Below are positions 18,405 through 28,806 of a stretch of DNA of 64,000 bases, piece after piece. The notes under the pieces are model-generated. The model saw only the letters and a list, made by a program, of their open reading frames with translations. It was not told where the DNA came from and made no database searches. Position 1 is the stretch's first letter, and each line of letters opens with the position of its first letter. This DNA is from Sideroxydans lithotrophicus ES-1 (GTDB lineage Bacteria > Pseudomonadota > Gammaproteobacteria > Burkholderiales > Gallionellaceae). The stretch is taken from positions 2,426,001 to 2,490,000 of the forward strand of contig NC_013959.1 of assembly GCF_000025705.1 (NCBI RefSeq), in the 5' to 3' direction. A program made the position numbers and the translations under genes.

Positions 18405-19517
18405 TCAAGCAACTTCGCGAAATCTTCCATAGCTATAGTGCGCCGCGCACGCGCCTTCGGACGACACCATGCAGGACCCGACCGGGTTCTCTGGCGTGCA
18501 CACCGTGCCGAAGATCTTGCATTCCTGCGGGCGCTTCTGCCCGCGCAGGATGGCGGCGCATTCGCAGGCCTTGTTGTCCGGCACTTCCACATAATCGACC
18601 CTGAACTTCAGCTCTGCATCGAACGCAGCGTACTTGGGACGCAGTTTTAGCGCGCTGTCAGGCACGCTGCCCAGACCGCGCCACTCGAACATGTCGCGCA
18701 ATTCGAACACCTCCGCCACCAGTTGCTGCGCTTTCAGGTTGCCTTCGCGCGTCACTGCACGGGTGAATTCGTTCTCCACCTCGGCACGCCCGTCGTTCAC
18801 CTGGCGCACCAGCATCAATATCGCCTGCATCACATCCAGCGGCTCGAAACCGGCGATGACCACCGGCTTGCCGTAATCGTCGGCGAAGGGTTCATACGGC
18901 TTGCTGCCGATGACGGTGGAAACATGCGCGGGACCGACGAAACCATCCAGCGCAACACCGCCCTCGACGGCGAGGATGGCATGCATCGCCGCCGGGGTCA
19001 GCACGTGATCGCACAGGATGCTGAAATTTTTCAGGCCTTCTGCTGCTGCCTGCTGGATGGCCACCGCAGTCGGCGGCGTGGTGGTCTCGAAGCCGATGGC
19101 GAGGAACACGACTTCGCGTTGCGGATTGTCGCGCGCCACCTTCAGCGCATCCTGCGTCGAGTAGATCATGCGCACATCGGCGCCTTTCGCCTTGGCGCGC
19201 ATCAGCGACAGATTGTCGGAGGCCGGCACGCGTACCGTGTCCGCATAGGTGCACAGGATCACGCCATGCTCGCGCGCGAGGCGAATGGCCTGGTCGACAC
19301 GTCCGATGGGCAGCACGCACACCGGGCAACCGGGGCCGTGGATCATGCGCACGTTGGCGGGCAGCAGGTCGGCGATGCCGTAGCGCGAAATGGCGTGCGT
19401 GTGACCGCCGCAGAATTCCATCAAACGGTAAGTGCGTTTCGGGTCGGCCTCGCGCGCGATGTTGGCGGCGATGTTCTTCGCCAGTTCGCCATCGCGGAAT
19501 TCGTCGACATACTTCAT
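18405..19517 (-). CDS. hypD: Hydrogenase maturation protein HypD
   Basis: A 370-residue Fe-S scaffold on which, with HypC, the Fe(CN)2CO group is assembled. Conserved motifs are [11 protein letters not shown] (C36), [11 protein letters not shown] (C64, C67) and the C-terminal cluster cysteines in ECKIFGTVC and [15 protein letters not shown]. Normal length. Its ATG overlaps the hypC stop by 4 bases. Confidence 0.97.
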   Translation of the reverse strand: MKYVDEFRDGELAKNIAANIAREADPKRTYRLMEFCGGHTHAISRYGIADLLPANVRMIHGPGCPVCVLPIGRVDQAIRLAREHGVILCTYADTVRVPASDNLSLMRAKAKGADVRMIYSTQDALKVARDNPQREVVFLAIGFETTTPPTAVAIQQAAAEGLKNFSILCDHVLTPAAMHAILAVEGGVALDGFVGPAHVSTVIGSKPYEPFADDYGKPVVIAGFEPLDVMQAILMLVRQVNDGRAEVENEFTRAVTREGNLKAQQLVAEVFELRDMFEWRGLGSVPDSALKLRPKYAAFDAELKFRVDYVEVPDNKACECAAILRGQKRPQECKIFGTVCTPENPVGSCMVSSEGACAAHYSYGRFREVA

Positions 19518-19759
19518 GTGTTCAGCTCCTCACGCAACTCATCCAGCTGCCCCATCTCGGCGAACATCTCAAGCGTGCGCTCGGCTTCTTCGCGGTCAAG
19601 TTTCTGCAGGGCATATCCGACATGCACGATGACATACTCGCCGACTGCGGCATCGTCCACCAACGCCAGCGAGATCTCCTTGCGCACGCCGCCCAGATTG
19701 ACGATGGCATTGCCCGGAGTCGTCAACTCTTCGATGCGGGCAGGTATGGCAAGACACAT
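19514..19759 (-). CDS. hypC: Hydrogenase maturation chaperone HypC
   Basis: An 81-residue chaperone that binds HypD and delivers the iron group to the hydrogenase large-subunit precursor. It starts [12 protein letters not shown], whose Cys2 is essential after methionine removal. This fixes the start at ATG 19759 despite 13 more open codons upstream. It begins two bases after the hypF stop and overlaps hypD by 4 bases. Confidence 0.97.
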   Translation of the reverse strand: MCLAIPARIEELTTPGNAIVNLGGVRKEISLALVDDAAVGEYVIVHVGYALQKLDREEAERTLEMFAEMGQLDELREELNT

Positions 19760-19761
19760 GG

Positions 19762-22065
19762 TCAGGCTCCTTGATTGATGTGTTGCAGGGCGATACAAGC
19801 TTGCCCGAACGAGATCGCGCCGTCGTTGGGCGGCAACTGCTGCGCGGCCAGCACATGCGAGCCGTGCGCCAGCAGGTCATCGGTCAGCGCCTGCGACAGG
19901 ATGTTGTTGAGGAAACAACCGCCTCCCAGCGCAATATGGGTGAGGTGGGATTTCGCGGCTGCGCGCCGCACCCAGGCGCTCAATCCTTGGGCAAGGGTGG
20001 CATGGAACAGGGCTGCGCCGTAACCCGCGTCCTTGCAATCGGCCAGCTCCGCGAACAGCATATAGAAATCCAGCACGCCATCGGTGGTGATCATGTAGCC
20101 GTCGGCCAGGGGTTCCACCTTGCCGTGCCTGTCGGCCAGGCCTTCCAGCAGCATCGCCGCCTGGCCTTCATACCCTTGCACCTCGCAGACACCCAGCAGA
20201 CCCGCAGCGGTATCGAAATAGCGGCCCATGCTGCTCGTCGCGACGCAGTTCAGCTTGCGTTGCAGCATGCCAAGCACGATGGCGGCGCCGCCCTGCGCGG
20301 GAAAGCGGCCCACGATCTCGGCACTGCGCTTCAGGTCGAACAGTGCTGCCGCCGCCATGCGCCATGGCTCGCGCGCGGCGCGGTCGCCGCCGGGCAGGGT
20401 CAGCGGTGCGAGATGTCCCAGCCGCTCGAAGCGCGCATCTTCCACGCGCAACAATTCGCCGCCCCATGCGCCGCCGTCCGTGCCCATGCCGATCCCGTCC
20501 AGCGCCAGCCCGATCACCGGATGGTCGATACGATGCTCGGCACAGACGGCGGCGATGTGCGCGTGGTGATGCTGCACCGCGAAGACCGGCAGGCTGCGTT
20601 GCGCGGCATAAGCCTGCGCGAACTGCGTGCTGTAGAAATCCGGATGCAGGTCGTGCGCCACGGCCTGCGGCTGCACGTCGAGGATGTCGCACAGGTAATC
20701 GACGGTCTCTTCCAGCATCTGGCGCATGCCGGCATGGTCGAGATCGCCGATATGCTGCGAGACGAAAGCTTCGTTGCCACGGGTGAGGCACACGGTGTTC
20801 TTCAGCCACGGTCCGCAAGCCAACACCGACGGGCCCGAAAATGGCAGCACGATGCGGCGCGGCGTATAGCCACGGGCGCGGCGCAGGAAGATGGGAGCCG
20901 AGCCCTGCCATTTCATCACGCTGTCGTCGCAGCGGTGCAGGATGTCGCGGTCATGCGTGAGGAAGGCGTCGGCCAGACCGGTCAGCGACTCGCGCGCTTC
21001 GGCGTCGTCCTTCACCAGCGGCTCGCCGCCGGGATTGGCGCTGGTCATCACCAGCACCCAGGGGGACGCCTGTTGCAGCCAGTCCGCGCCTTCGGGCTTG
21101 CCGAGCAGCTCGTGGAACAGCAGATAATGCAGCGGAGCATAAGGCAGCATCAGGCCGATGCTGGACAAGCCGGGCGCGATGCCGGGCAATGCCGCCTCGC
21201 AGGCAAGCGACTGACGCAGCAATACGATGGGACGCTCCCTCGTCTCCAGCAGCGCGGCATCCTTTTCCCGGAATTGCGCGCATTGCCGCGCCGACAGCGT
21301 GTTCAGCACCATCACCGCGAACGGCTTTTCCTCGCGCTGCTTGCCGTTGCGCAATCTGGCCACCGCCGCGGCATTGCGCGCATCGCACACCAGATGGAAA
21401 CCGCCGATGCCTTTGACCGCGACGATCTTCCCGGCCTGGATGAGTTCCGCAGTCGCCGCGATGGGATCGTCCGCCGCGACCGGCTGCCACTGCGCATCGA
21501 ACAGGCTCAGGTGCGGTCCGCACTGCGGACAGGCATTCGGCTGCGCATGGAAGCGGCGCGTCGTGGGTGTGTCGTATTCCTGCTGGCACGCCGGACACTG
21601 CGTGAACTTCGCCATGCTGGTGTTGGCGCGGTCGTAGGGCAAGCGCGCAGTCAGGGTGTAGCGCGGGCCGCAGTGGATGCAGTTGATGAAAGGATGGCGA
21701 TAGCGCCGGTTGGCGGGATCGAACAATTCCGCCAGGCAATCCGGACAGGTCGCAATGTCGGGGGCGATGCCGGTGCGCACCTTGCCGCTCTTGCTCTCGA
21801 CGATGGAGAAACCCTGCAGACCCGCGCTCGCCTGCGCCAGTTCGTGCGTGACTTTCTCCACGCGCGCCAGGATGGGCGGCTCGCTTTGCAGGCGCTCGAT
21901 CAGCCGCATCACTTGCGGACGTTCGCCCTCGACGGCGATCTCCACACCCTCGCTGTCGTTGCGTACCCAGCCCGCCAGGCCGAGTTCGTTGGCAAGCTGG
22001 TAGACGAAAGGCCGGAAACCTACGCCTTGCACCTGGCCTGTCACTCTGATTTGCGCGTGGATCAT
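19762..22065 (-). CDS. hypF: Carbamoyltransferase HypF
   Basis: A 767-residue enzyme that makes the thiocarbamate on HypE from carbamoyl phosphate. In order it has an acylphosphatase domain (1-90, [16 protein letters not shown]), four zinc CxxC pairs (C107/110, C129/132, C157/160, C179/182), a YrdC-like domain, and a Kae1-like domain ([15 protein letters not shown] and [10 protein letters not shown]). The start is ATG 22065 ([10 protein letters not shown]); the open frame upstream of it belongs to the end of hypB in another phase. Complete and of normal length. Confidence 0.97.
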   Translation of the reverse strand: MIHAQIRVTGQVQGVGFRPFVYQLANELGLAGWVRNDSEGVEIAVEGERPQVMRLIERLQSEPPILARVEKVTHELAQASAGLQGFSIVESKSGKVRTGIAPDIATCPDCLAELFDPANRRYRHPFINCIHCGPRYTLTARLPYDRANTSMAKFTQCPACQQEYDTPTTRRFHAQPNACPQCGPHLSLFDAQWQPVAADDPIAATAELIQAGKIVAVKGIGGFHLVCDARNAAAVARLRNGKQREEKPFAVMVLNTLSARQCAQFREKDAALLETRERPIVLLRQSLACEAALPGIAPGLSSIGLMLPYAPLHYLLFHELLGKPEGADWLQQASPWVLVMTSANPGGEPLVKDDAEARESLTGLADAFLTHDRDILHRCDDSVMKWQGSAPIFLRRARGYTPRRIVLPFSGPSVLACGPWLKNTVCLTRGNEAFVSQHIGDLDHAGMRQMLEETVDYLCDILDVQPQAVAHDLHPDFYSTQFAQAYAAQRSLPVFAVQHHHAHIAAVCAEHRIDHPVIGLALDGIGMGTDGGAWGGELLRVEDARFERLGHLAPLTLPGGDRAAREPWRMAAAALFDLKRSAEIVGRFPAQGGAAIVLGMLQRKLNCVATSSMGRYFDTAAGLLGVCEVQGYEGQAAMLLEGLADRHGKVEPLADGYMITTDGVLDFYMLFAELADCKDAGYGAALFHATLAQGLSAWVRRAAAKSHLTHIALGGGCFLNNILSQALTDDLLAHGSHVLAAQQLPPNDGAISFGQACIALQHINQGA

Positions 22066-22082
22066 GGCGTTCCTGTTATCTG

Positions 22083-22970
22083 TCAAACCACCTGCCTGGC
22101 GGCAACCGCTTTGCGGCAACCTGCCTTGATCCATCTCAGCCACTCGTCCATGCCCTCGCCGCTGGTGGCCGAAGTGCGGATCACCTGGATGTTAGGGTTC
22201 ACGCGGCGGGCATTGGCCTCCGCCAGGTCGGCATCGAACGTCAGGTAAGGCAGCAGGTCGCACTTGTTCAGCAGCATCAGGTCGGCGGCACGGAACATGT
22301 CGGGATACTTGAGCGGCTTGTCTTCGCCTTCCGTCACCGAGAGGATCGCCACCTTGTGCGCCTCGCCCAGATCGAAACTGGCGGGGCATACCAGGTTGCC
22401 GACATTCTCGATCAGCAGCAGGCTGTCGTCGTCCAGCTTGAGCTGTTGCATGGCACGCCCGACCATGTAGGCATCCAGGTGGCAGCCCTTGCCGGTGTTG
22501 ATCTGCAGCGCGGGGGCGCCGGTGGCGCGGATACGGGCCGCGTCGTTGTCGGTCTGCTGGTCGCCTTCGATCACGGCCAGCCTCAATTCGCCATGCAGCG
22601 CCTCGATGGTCTTGACCAGCAGCGTGGTCTTGCCGGAACCCGGACTGGATACCAGGTTGAGCGCAAAGATCCCGTGCGCGTCCAGATAACCACGATTCTC
22701 CTCGGCATAACTGTCGTTCTTGGAAAGGATGTCGCGCTCGATCTTCACCATGCGCGCCTGGCTCATGCCCGGCGCATGCGCACCCGCTGGCCCTGCGCCG
22801 AAGTCGATGGCATCGTGGGTATGAACATGATCGTGGTCGTGGTCATGTGTGTGGATGGCAGTCTTGTCATGCACGCGATACTGCACCTGCCCGGCGGGTT
22901 TGCGCGCCTGTTTGAGTGCATGCCCGCCGATCAGGGTCTCTCCCGCACCGCAACCGCATACGTTACACAT
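22083..22970 (-). CDS. hypB: Nickel-inserting GTPase HypB
   Basis: A 295-residue SIMIBI GTPase that, with HypA, inserts Ni into the hydrogenase large subunit. It begins [12 protein letters not shown], the high-affinity CxxCGC nickel site. A His/Asp-rich tract lies at residues 40-52 ([13 protein letters not shown]), which can store nickel. Walker A is SSPGSGKTT (108-116), followed by [10 protein letters not shown] and NKCDLL. It lies 10 bases after hypA. Confidence 0.97.
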   Translation of the reverse strand: MCNVCGCGAGETLIGGHALKQARKPAGQVQYRVHDKTAIHTHDHDHDHVHTHDAIDFGAGPAGAHAPGMSQARMVKIERDILSKNDSYAEENRGYLDAHGIFALNLVSSPGSGKTTLLVKTIEALHGELRLAVIEGDQQTDNDAARIRATGAPALQINTGKGCHLDAYMVGRAMQQLKLDDDSLLLIENVGNLVCPASFDLGEAHKVAILSVTEGEDKPLKYPDMFRAADLMLLNKCDLLPYLTFDADLAEANARRVNPNIQVIRTSATSGEGMDEWLRWIKAGCRKAVAARQVV

Positions 22971-22980
22971 GCTTTTCTCC

Positions 22981-23322
22981 TTATTCCACGTCGAGCTCTT
23001 TGACCCGCATCTCGTTGCCGCCGGTCACCTGCACCTGGTAGCTGCCGCACTTCGGACAGGCATCGAACAGCGCCTGCACGTGCACGACTTCTGCGCAATG
23101 CAGGCACCATGCCTGCCCCGGCGTCTCGATGATCTCCAGTTTCGCGTCTTGCGCGATGCTGTCGCGCACCACCGCATCGAAACAGAACCTCATCGCCTCG
23201 ACTTCCACTCCTGCCAGTTGGCCGATCTCCAGCCAGACCGTTTTCACGCGGCTGAAACTCTGCTCCTTCGCCGAATCCTCGATGATCTGCAGTACGCCTT
23301 CGGCCAGCGACATCTCATGCAT
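22981..23322 (-). CDS. hypA: Hydrogenase nickel chaperone HypA
   Basis: A 113-residue metallochaperone. MHEMSLAEG carries the nickel ligand His2, which fixes the start at ATG 23322. The zinc site is two CxxC pairs, CLHC (73/76) and CPKC (89/92). The start overlaps the upstream hydrogenase-like gene by 8 bases, so the two are translationally linked. Confidence 0.96.
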   Translation of the reverse strand: MHEMSLAEGVLQIIEDSAKEQSFSRVKTVWLEIGQLAGVEVEAMRFCFDAVVRDSIAQDAKLEIIETPGQAWCLHCAEVVHVQALFDACPKCGSYQVQVTGGNEMRVKELDVE

Positions 23323-24397
23323 GGCGGACCTCGATATCGTATGCCACACAAGGATCGAGCGACAATGCCGCGATCTGTGCCGATCGCTGCAAGCGCCCCC
23401 TGTCTTGCTCCATCATGCCGCGCATGTCCTGTGCAAAGGCCCCGGCCGGGTGGAAGTTCCATTCCGTCGGCGCAACGATCTCATACTCCGTCACCCGCTC
23501 GGCTGCCACATGCACATGATGCATCAACAAGCCACGCGCCGTACGCACCACTGCGATACCCTGCCCCGTTGCCGGACTGGCGGCATCCAGCCGCGGCAGC
23601 GCATTCCCGCTCGCCATCTCGACCACATCCAGCATCCTGGCCAATAGCCGCGTCAGCGGCTTCGACCCGCTCTGCTGCCACACATCACGCAGCATCGGGT
23701 TGTCCGCATGATAAGCCCATGCGCCCGTTTCTGCCGCCTTACCCATCCAGTCCGGACGCGCCGAAAAATCGGCATCCCATCTTCCGGCACAGACCTGGCT
23801 CGCTTCTGCTGCGGTCCATGCAGGCAGCAGCCTGCTCTCGCTTGCGGCATGCGCCCCCCGGCCCAGCCCGGCCAGCTGCCCCAGCAATTGGGCCACCGGA
23901 CGATCTGCCTTGCGCCACCATGCCTGCAGTTCGGAATAGCTAGCCATTCCGCGCCACGCTGCCACCGGCATGCCGAGGTAATCGCGCTCGAACTCCTGCC
24001 GGAACGCAGCCATGTCGAGTTCGCCTGCGGCGATCCTGCGCAACATCGCATACCAGGCTGCAAAGCGTTCTTCCTGCCGCGGCAGGCCCAGCAGCTTCGG
24101 CCAATCGAGCAGCACACGCCACAGATGTTCCTGTATGGACTCGCAAACGATAGCCCGCTGCACTGTTGCCGACACTGCCGATACACCTTGCTGCGCGGCC
24201 TGCAGCGCGGCGCCGGCGGCGGCGCCCTGCGCCCGTCCGCATACGCTGAACAGCAAAGGGACGATATGCAACACCTGCCCGGGCTCCTTGCCTTTCAGCA
24301 TCAGTGCCGCCATCGGGCGCGTGGAACGGATGTCCGTCGTACTGACCGCATCCCCATCCCAGACCACACCCAGCGTCAATTTGCCTGCATCCGTCAA
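23315..24397 (-). CDS. hoxV: HupK/HoxV-like hydrogenase assembly protein
   Basis: A 360-residue paralogue of the [NiFe]-hydrogenase large subunit that lacks the full metal site. The N-terminal cysteine motif is reduced to LLFSVCGRAQGAAA (one Cys, C53). The C-terminal DPCxxC reads [13 protein letters not shown], with Tyr in place of the second Cys. It is therefore not catalytic. In Ralstonia and Rhizobium, HoxV/HupK act as scaffolds for the Fe(CN)2CO unit during uptake-hydrogenase maturation. It is the first gene of the operon. The symbol could equally be hupK. Confidence 0.88.
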   Translation of the reverse strand: MTDAGKLTLGVVWDGDAVSTTDIRSTRPMAALMLKGKEPGQVLHIVPLLFSVCGRAQGAAAGAALQAAQQGVSAVSATVQRAIVCESIQEHLWRVLLDWPKLLGLPRQEERFAAWYAMLRRIAAGELDMAAFRQEFERDYLGMPVAAWRGMASYSELQAWWRKADRPVAQLLGQLAGLGRGAHAASESRLLPAWTAAEASQVCAGRWDADFSARPDWMGKAAETGAWAYHADNPMLRDVWQQSGSKPLTRLLARMLDVVEMASGNALPRLDAASPATGQGIAVVRTARGLLMHHVHVAAERVTEYEIVAPTEWNFHPAGAFAQDMRGMMEQDRGRLQRSAQIAALSLDPCVAYDIEVRHA

Positions 24398-24985
24398 GCT
24401 ACGCCCCTAGAAAATGACCAAGCAAGCTGCCTTGAGCACAGAAATGTCGCGGATCGATTCTCTAATTGAACTGCAGGTCATGCATCTATAAACACCCCTG
24501 CATGTATCAAAGGAAATTTCTGCACCACCCATTCATTTCACGATATTGGTTACACTAGCCAGAGATGCAGTATGCACCCGAATCGTTACTCAATTCGAAC
24601 CACCCATTTGATCGTAAAGTGATTCTGAGTGGTTGGTTATTGTCTATACAACCAGGAATATTATGGAATTGAACTAGCTCTGACCGTTAAATTCAAGTTA
24701 ATTTGAGCGCTGATTACCTTGAAAACATGAAATAACACTGTATTTCTGTTCCTTTTTTCTAAATAAAAAGTATAACTAGCCGTTAGAGTAACAACCGGAC
24801 CATCAGCAACAGTGTCACCGGGGTAAAACGAGTGGAGCAAAGCTTGTCGCTGCTGATGCGAGAAGAACCGAAAAACGATCGATCGCAAACGCCGGCTTTC
24901 AATCAGGTGCAGCAGAAGGAAAACGATGACCCGAAAACGTTTCTTTCGAAAGATCGATCACGAATAATCCAGGGAGAAGTCGAAC
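24398..24985. other. Long AT-rich intergenic region with divergent promoters
   Basis: These 588 bases separate the hyp operon and the heme chemoreceptor gene, so both promoters must lie here. The central part (24640-24790) is AT-rich, unlike the rest of the window. The chemoreceptor leader contains an 8-bp stem CATCAGCA (24801-24808) / TGCTGATG (24851-24858) around GGAGCAAAGC. I see no convincing sigma-54 -24/-12 element and no complete gene. Confidence 0.6.
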
Positions 24986-26599
24986 ATGCCGAATTTCATC
25001 ACATCGAGTATCGCTGTCAAAGTCCAGCTATCCGTCCAGCTGCTGTTGCTGGTGGTGAGCATCGTTGCCGCCATGATGTTCTATAACGTCGAGCGCAAAG
25101 CGATGGAGCGCGGTGCCGAAAGCAAGATCCGGGCGCTGGCGGACGGCGTGATCAACGGTGCGAACATGCTGATGCTGAACGGCATCATCAGCGACGTCGA
25201 ACAGCGCAAGCTGTTCATCACCAAGATGGGTTCCGGCGAAGACATCAAATCCCTGCGCATCATCCGCAACAAGCTGGTGCAGGAACAGTTCGGCATGGGC
25301 CTGCCGGAAGAACAACCCAAAGGCAAGGAGGAATTGCAGGCACTGGAAGACGGCAAGGTGTTCTTCGAACAGCGCGGCGACATCCTGCACGGCATCGTGC
25401 CCTATACCGAAAGCAAGAACTTCAGGGGCACCAACTGCCTGATGTGCCACACCGTGCCCGAGGGCTACCACAACGGCGCTTCCGTCGTGGACCTGGACAT
25501 CTCCGCCAACAACAGGGAACTGAGAACGGTCGCGTGGGTATCGGTCGGCGTCATCCTCGGCGTGCAGGTGTTGCTGTGGCTGCTGTTCCGATTCATCCTG
25601 CACAAATTCGTCTCCGACCCCGCGGGCCGCATGCGCACCGCGATCATGGAGATCAGCCGTACCGGCGATTTCACCCGCCGCGTCAAGGTGGACAGCGACG
25701 ACGAGATCGGCCAGACGGTGCGCTCGTTCAACGAGCTGATGGAGAACCTGCAGACCGCATTCCGCCAGGTGGGCAGCGACATCGGCAAGGTGACCGACTC
25801 GTCGCACTCGCTGTCGACCTCTTCGCAACAAGTGGCGAAGAGTTCCAGCAGCCAGAGCGAAGCTGCATCGGCGATGGCAGCCACCATAGAAGAGATCACC
25901 GTCAGCATCGCCCACGTCGCCGAAGGCGCGCGTGAAGCCTTGAAGATATCCAGGAGCTCGGGCGAACTGTCCGAACGCGGCGGCGAGATCATCCACCGCG
26001 CCGCCGAGGAGATGAAGAAGATCGCCGACACCGTGCGCCAGACTTCCGTTTCCATCGGCAACCTCGGCGAGCAGTCGACTAGGATCTCGTCCATCGTCAT
26101 GGTCATCAAGGAGATCGCCGACCAGACCAACCTGCTGGCATTGAATGCCGCCATCGAGGCCGCCCGCGCAGGCGAACAGGGACGCGGCTTTGCGGTGGTG
26201 GCGGACGAAGTGCGCAAACTGGCGGAGCGCACCACCAAGTCCACCCAGGAAGTCACGCAGATGATCGACACCATCCAGAGCGCATCCAATGCTGCAGTGG
26301 CCGGCATGGAATCGACGGTGGTCCAGGTCGACGGCGGCGTGTCGCTGGCGCAGCAGGCCGGCGAAGCCATCAACCAGATCAAGACCGAATCCAGCCAGGT
26401 GCTGCGGACCGTCACCGACATCTCCAGCGCGATCGAGGAACAAAGCAAGGCCAGCAACGAGATCGCGGCCAACATCGAGAAAGTGGCGCAGATGACCGAG
26501 CACAACAGCACCGCGGCAGAGCAGACCGCCGACGCTGCCAGCCATCTGGCCGAACTGGCGGACAACATGCAGAACACGGTGAACCGCTTCAAGGTCTGA
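24986..26599 (+). CDS. Methyl-accepting chemotaxis protein with periplasmic c-type heme motif
   Basis: A 537-residue chemoreceptor. TM1 lies at about 11-33 and TM2 at 181-205. The periplasmic domain (34-180) holds CLMCH at 151-155, a CxxCH heme c attachment site, as in DUF3365-type sensors. HAMP lies at about 206-260. The signalling tip reads [20 protein letters not shown], with methylation helices on both sides. AGGGAGA precedes the ATG. With heme attached it could sense redox state or small gases; that is inference from the motif. It is monocistronic with its own terminator and lies beside the hydrogenase maturation genes. Confidence 0.94.
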   Translation: MPNFITSSIAVKVQLSVQLLLLVVSIVAAMMFYNVERKAMERGAESKIRALADGVINGANMLMLNGIISDVEQRKLFITKMGSGEDIKSLRIIRNKLVQEQFGMGLPEEQPKGKEELQALEDGKVFFEQRGDILHGIVPYTESKNFRGTNCLMCHTVPEGYHNGASVVDLDISANNRELRTVAWVSVGVILGVQVLLWLLFRFILHKFVSDPAGRMRTAIMEISRTGDFTRRVKVDSDDEIGQTVRSFNELMENLQTAFRQVGSDIGKVTDSSHSLSTSSQQVAKSSSSQSEAASAMAATIEEITVSIAHVAEGAREALKISRSSGELSERGGEIIHRAAEEMKKIADTVRQTSVSIGNLGEQSTRISSIVMVIKEIADQTNLLALNAAIEAARAGEQGRGFAVVADEVRKLAERTTKSTQEVTQMIDTIQSASNAAVAGMESTVVQVDGGVSLAQQAGEAINQIKTESSQVLRTVTDISSAIEEQSKASNEIAANIEKVAQMTEHNSTAAEQTADAASHLAELADNMQNTVNRFKV

Positions 26600-26622
26600 T
26601 CCGCAGCAGCAGCAAAATTAAA

Positions 26623-26652
26623 GCCTCGCAGCGCTGCGAGGCTTTTTCTTTT
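26623..26652 (+). terminator. Rho-independent terminator of the chemoreceptor gene
   Basis: A perfect GC-rich palindrome GCCTCGCAGCGCTGCGAGGC (26623-26642) is followed by TTTTTCTTTT. It starts 23 bases after the chemoreceptor stop codon. Confidence 0.9.
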
Positions 26653-26714
26653 GCAGGATCGACGCCAGCTATTGAGGTTTCCATAATTGGCGACAACACA
26701 CGGGGCCAGTATCT

Positions 26715-26828
26715 CGTCATTCCGGCGAAGGCCGGAATCCAGCGGTTTTATTCAACATACGTTTAGCTTGTATCCCGCGTTGCGGGGGTTTGTTTTCTGA
26801 CTGGATTCCGGCCTTCGCCGGAATGACG
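26715..26828. repeat. Perfect 28-bp inverted repeat, MITE-like
   Basis: The left arm 26715-26742 begins CGTCATTCCGGCGAAGGCC. The right arm 26801-26828 is its exact complement, with 58 bases between. Each arm also folds on itself (CCGGCGAAGGCCGG). Arms of this sequence are widely dispersed in proteobacterial genomes; only one pair occurs in this window. There is no coding capacity. Confidence 0.85.
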
Positions 26829-26865
26829 GCAGTGCGCAAATTTGGTGTAATGAATTATGGAAAGA

Positions 26866-28095
26866 TCAATAACGGATATGCTTCAAGCGGAACAAGCCCT
26901 CGGCATCGCTGTCGCTGCTGAAATACAGCGCGCCGTCCGGCCCGAACGCCACGCCGGCAGGACGCGCCCAGCGCTTGCCGTCGGGCAGCTGGAAACCGCT
27001 GACCAGATCGTCCACGCGCTTTGCCTGCCCGTCCTGGAAGCGCACCGCCACCAACTTGGGCACGCGCCGCGTGGCGGGGCTGCCCATGAATCCGCCATCT
27101 GGCCGGGTGCCCCAGGAGCCGTGCAGCGCCACCACCGCGTCGAATTCCAGTTGCGCATCCATCGCCCCCTTGGGCACGAACGCCATGCCTAGCGGCGCAT
27201 TGCGCGCGGGGAACGTCGCCACCGGGAGCGTCACCTCGATATAGGGGATCGGCGGCCGGCTCTTGACGCAATCGTCGCGGCGCAGTTGCTTGCCGTCGAA
27301 CTGGAACCACGGCATGCCATGGAAGGAACCCGGCGTGAGCCTGCTGAAATATTCCGGCGGCTGGTCGTAGCCCCAATGGTCCGGCCCGTTGTTGTCGGCA
27401 TACATCACGTGGGTCTGCGGCTGCCAGTCGAAACCCACCGGGTTGCGCAGCCCGGAAGCAAACGGTTCCCAGCTTGCCTTGCCGCCGCTCTCGTTCAGCT
27501 CCAGTACGCCGCCGCGCCGGTCATCGAAGGGATAGCTCGCGCTCAGGAACTGGTCGCTGCAATTGTGCTGGATGCCCAGGCTCACATACACCCGCCCATC
27601 CGGCCCCACCCCCACCGTGCGGCTGTTGTGTCCACCGCCGCCGGGCAGTGCCGCCAGCAAGGTCACCGCATCGCGTGCGATGCGCTCCTGCCCCGGACGA
27701 TACGGCGCGCGATACAGCCCGTTCGTCTTCGCGATCAGGATCTCGCCGGGGCGGAACGCCACGCTGTGCGGATAGTCGCCCAACTCCACCAGCACCTCTG
27801 CCCTGGTATAAGGCGGCGGCAGGCGATACACCTTGCCCGAGTGCGAACCGGCGAAAAGATCGCCGTTCGCCGCAAAGGTCAGCATGCGCGGCTCGTCCAT
27901 CGCAGCGAGCCATTCCAGACGGTAACCTTTGGGAACGCTGACTGTCCTGCTTGCCCCGGCTACCGTCAGCACCTGCTGTTCATAGGCCAGGGACGCGGTA
28001 CCTGCGTATGCGGACACAAAAGCAAGCGACAACAAACTGGCGCCGCCATATCGAAACAGGCGGGCAAGCAGCCACTGCAAGGGATCGTGATCCAT
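26866..28095 (-). CDS. PQQ-dependent sugar (sorbosone-type) dehydrogenase family protein
   Basis: A 409-residue exported beta-propeller of the glucose/sorbosone dehydrogenase family. It begins MDHDPLQWLLARLFRYGGAS with a hydrophobic signal ending near SAYA. Later motifs are GGGGHNSRTVGVGPDGRVYV, GLRNPVGFDWQPQTHVMYAD and the final GPDGALYFSSDSDAEGLFRL. GGAGGG lies 8 bases upstream of ATG 28095. The frame remains open for 700 bases upstream, but that part is antisense to the TerB gene. The substrate is unknown; PQQ use is inferred from the family. Confidence 0.87.
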   Translation of the reverse strand: MDHDPLQWLLARLFRYGGASLLSLAFVSAYAGTASLAYEQQVLTVAGASRTVSVPKGYRLEWLAAMDEPRMLTFAANGDLFAGSHSGKVYRLPPPYTRAEVLVELGDYPHSVAFRPGEILIAKTNGLYRAPYRPGQERIARDAVTLLAALPGGGGHNSRTVGVGPDGRVYVSLGIQHNCSDQFLSASYPFDDRRGGVLELNESGGKASWEPFASGLRNPVGFDWQPQTHVMYADNNGPDHWGYDQPPEYFSRLTPGSFHGMPWFQFDGKQLRRDDCVKSRPPIPYIEVTLPVATFPARNAPLGMAFVPKGAMDAQLEFDAVVALHGSWGTRPDGGFMGSPATRRVPKLVAVRFQDGQAKRVDDLVSGFQLPDGKRWARPAGVAFGPDGALYFSSDSDAEGLFRLKHIRY

Positions 28096-28260
28096 CTCGA
28101 TAGCCCTCCGGAACAAATGCTCGGATTTGCAACCAAAGACCGAGCCAAGCTTGGCACTTATCCAGGTTGCAGGCAAGCGCGGAGCTTGCCCGACAACAGC
28201 TGGCTGTAAAATACTGCGATCCAGAAACGTGAAGAACACACAAAGGTTGCACGAATCACC

Positions 28261-28719
28261 ATGCTGAACGAACTGAACAACTTTCTTTCCTCCATCATCG
28301 CGCCCGCCGAGACAGAGAGCCGCAAGGAACACACCCTGCAAGTGGCAACCGCCGTGCTGCTGATCGAAGTCATGCGCTCGGATGCCGATGAAGCAGTCCA
28401 GGAACAGGCCGCGATCATGGAGATCCTCAAGCAACGGTTTTGCCTGACCGATGCGGAAGTGGTGCAACTGACCGAACGGGGCCGCCGCACGGCCAGTGCC
28501 GCCAACGACTTTCACCAGTTCACCTCGCTCATCAACCGCGAACTGAAAGTCTCCGAAAAGGTGCGCATCATCGAATACATGTGGCAGGTTGCCTATGCCG
28601 ACGGCAAGATCAGCGCGCACGAGAACCACCTGATGCGCAAGATCGCCGACCTGCTCTATATCTCCCACGGGGACTACATCGCCGCCAAGATGCGCGCCAA
28701 ACCAGCAGAGCTGAAGTGA
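28261..28719 (+). CDS. TerB-family protein
   Basis: A 152-residue all-helical cytosolic protein of the TerB/DjlA-like family. The two acidic segments IEVMRSDADEAVQEQAAIME and AYADGKISAHENHLMRKIAD, which bind metal in TerB proteins, are present. No other ter genes are near, so a role in tellurite resistance is unlikely. It is divergent from the PQQ dehydrogenase and followed by slyX. Confidence 0.88.
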   Translation: MLNELNNFLSSIIAPAETESRKEHTLQVATAVLLIEVMRSDADEAVQEQAAIMEILKQRFCLTDAEVVQLTERGRRTASAANDFHQFTSLINRELKVSEKVRIIEYMWQVAYADGKISAHENHLMRKIADLLYISHGDYIAAKMRAKPAELK

Positions 28720-28806
28720 CGATAGCCATTTCGGAATCAATCGAGATTCCCCTGCGCTAGAATGGCCACCCTCACCGGCTAGCCGCCAAACCCACAGGAT
28801 CACCCC

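Noticed and set aside
24480-24600. Sigma-54 promoter for the hyp operon
   Set aside because: TGGTGCAGAAATTTC on the minus strand has the GG but lacks the GC at the correct -12 distance.
24801-24860. c-di-GMP (GEMM-I) riboswitch
   Set aside because: Only GCAAAGC and one outer stem are present; the GGCAAACC segment and the second paired element are missing.
28096-28803. N-terminal extension of the PQQ dehydrogenase
   Set aside because: The open frame is antisense to the TerB gene, has no family similarity, and a good ribosome site precedes ATG 28095.
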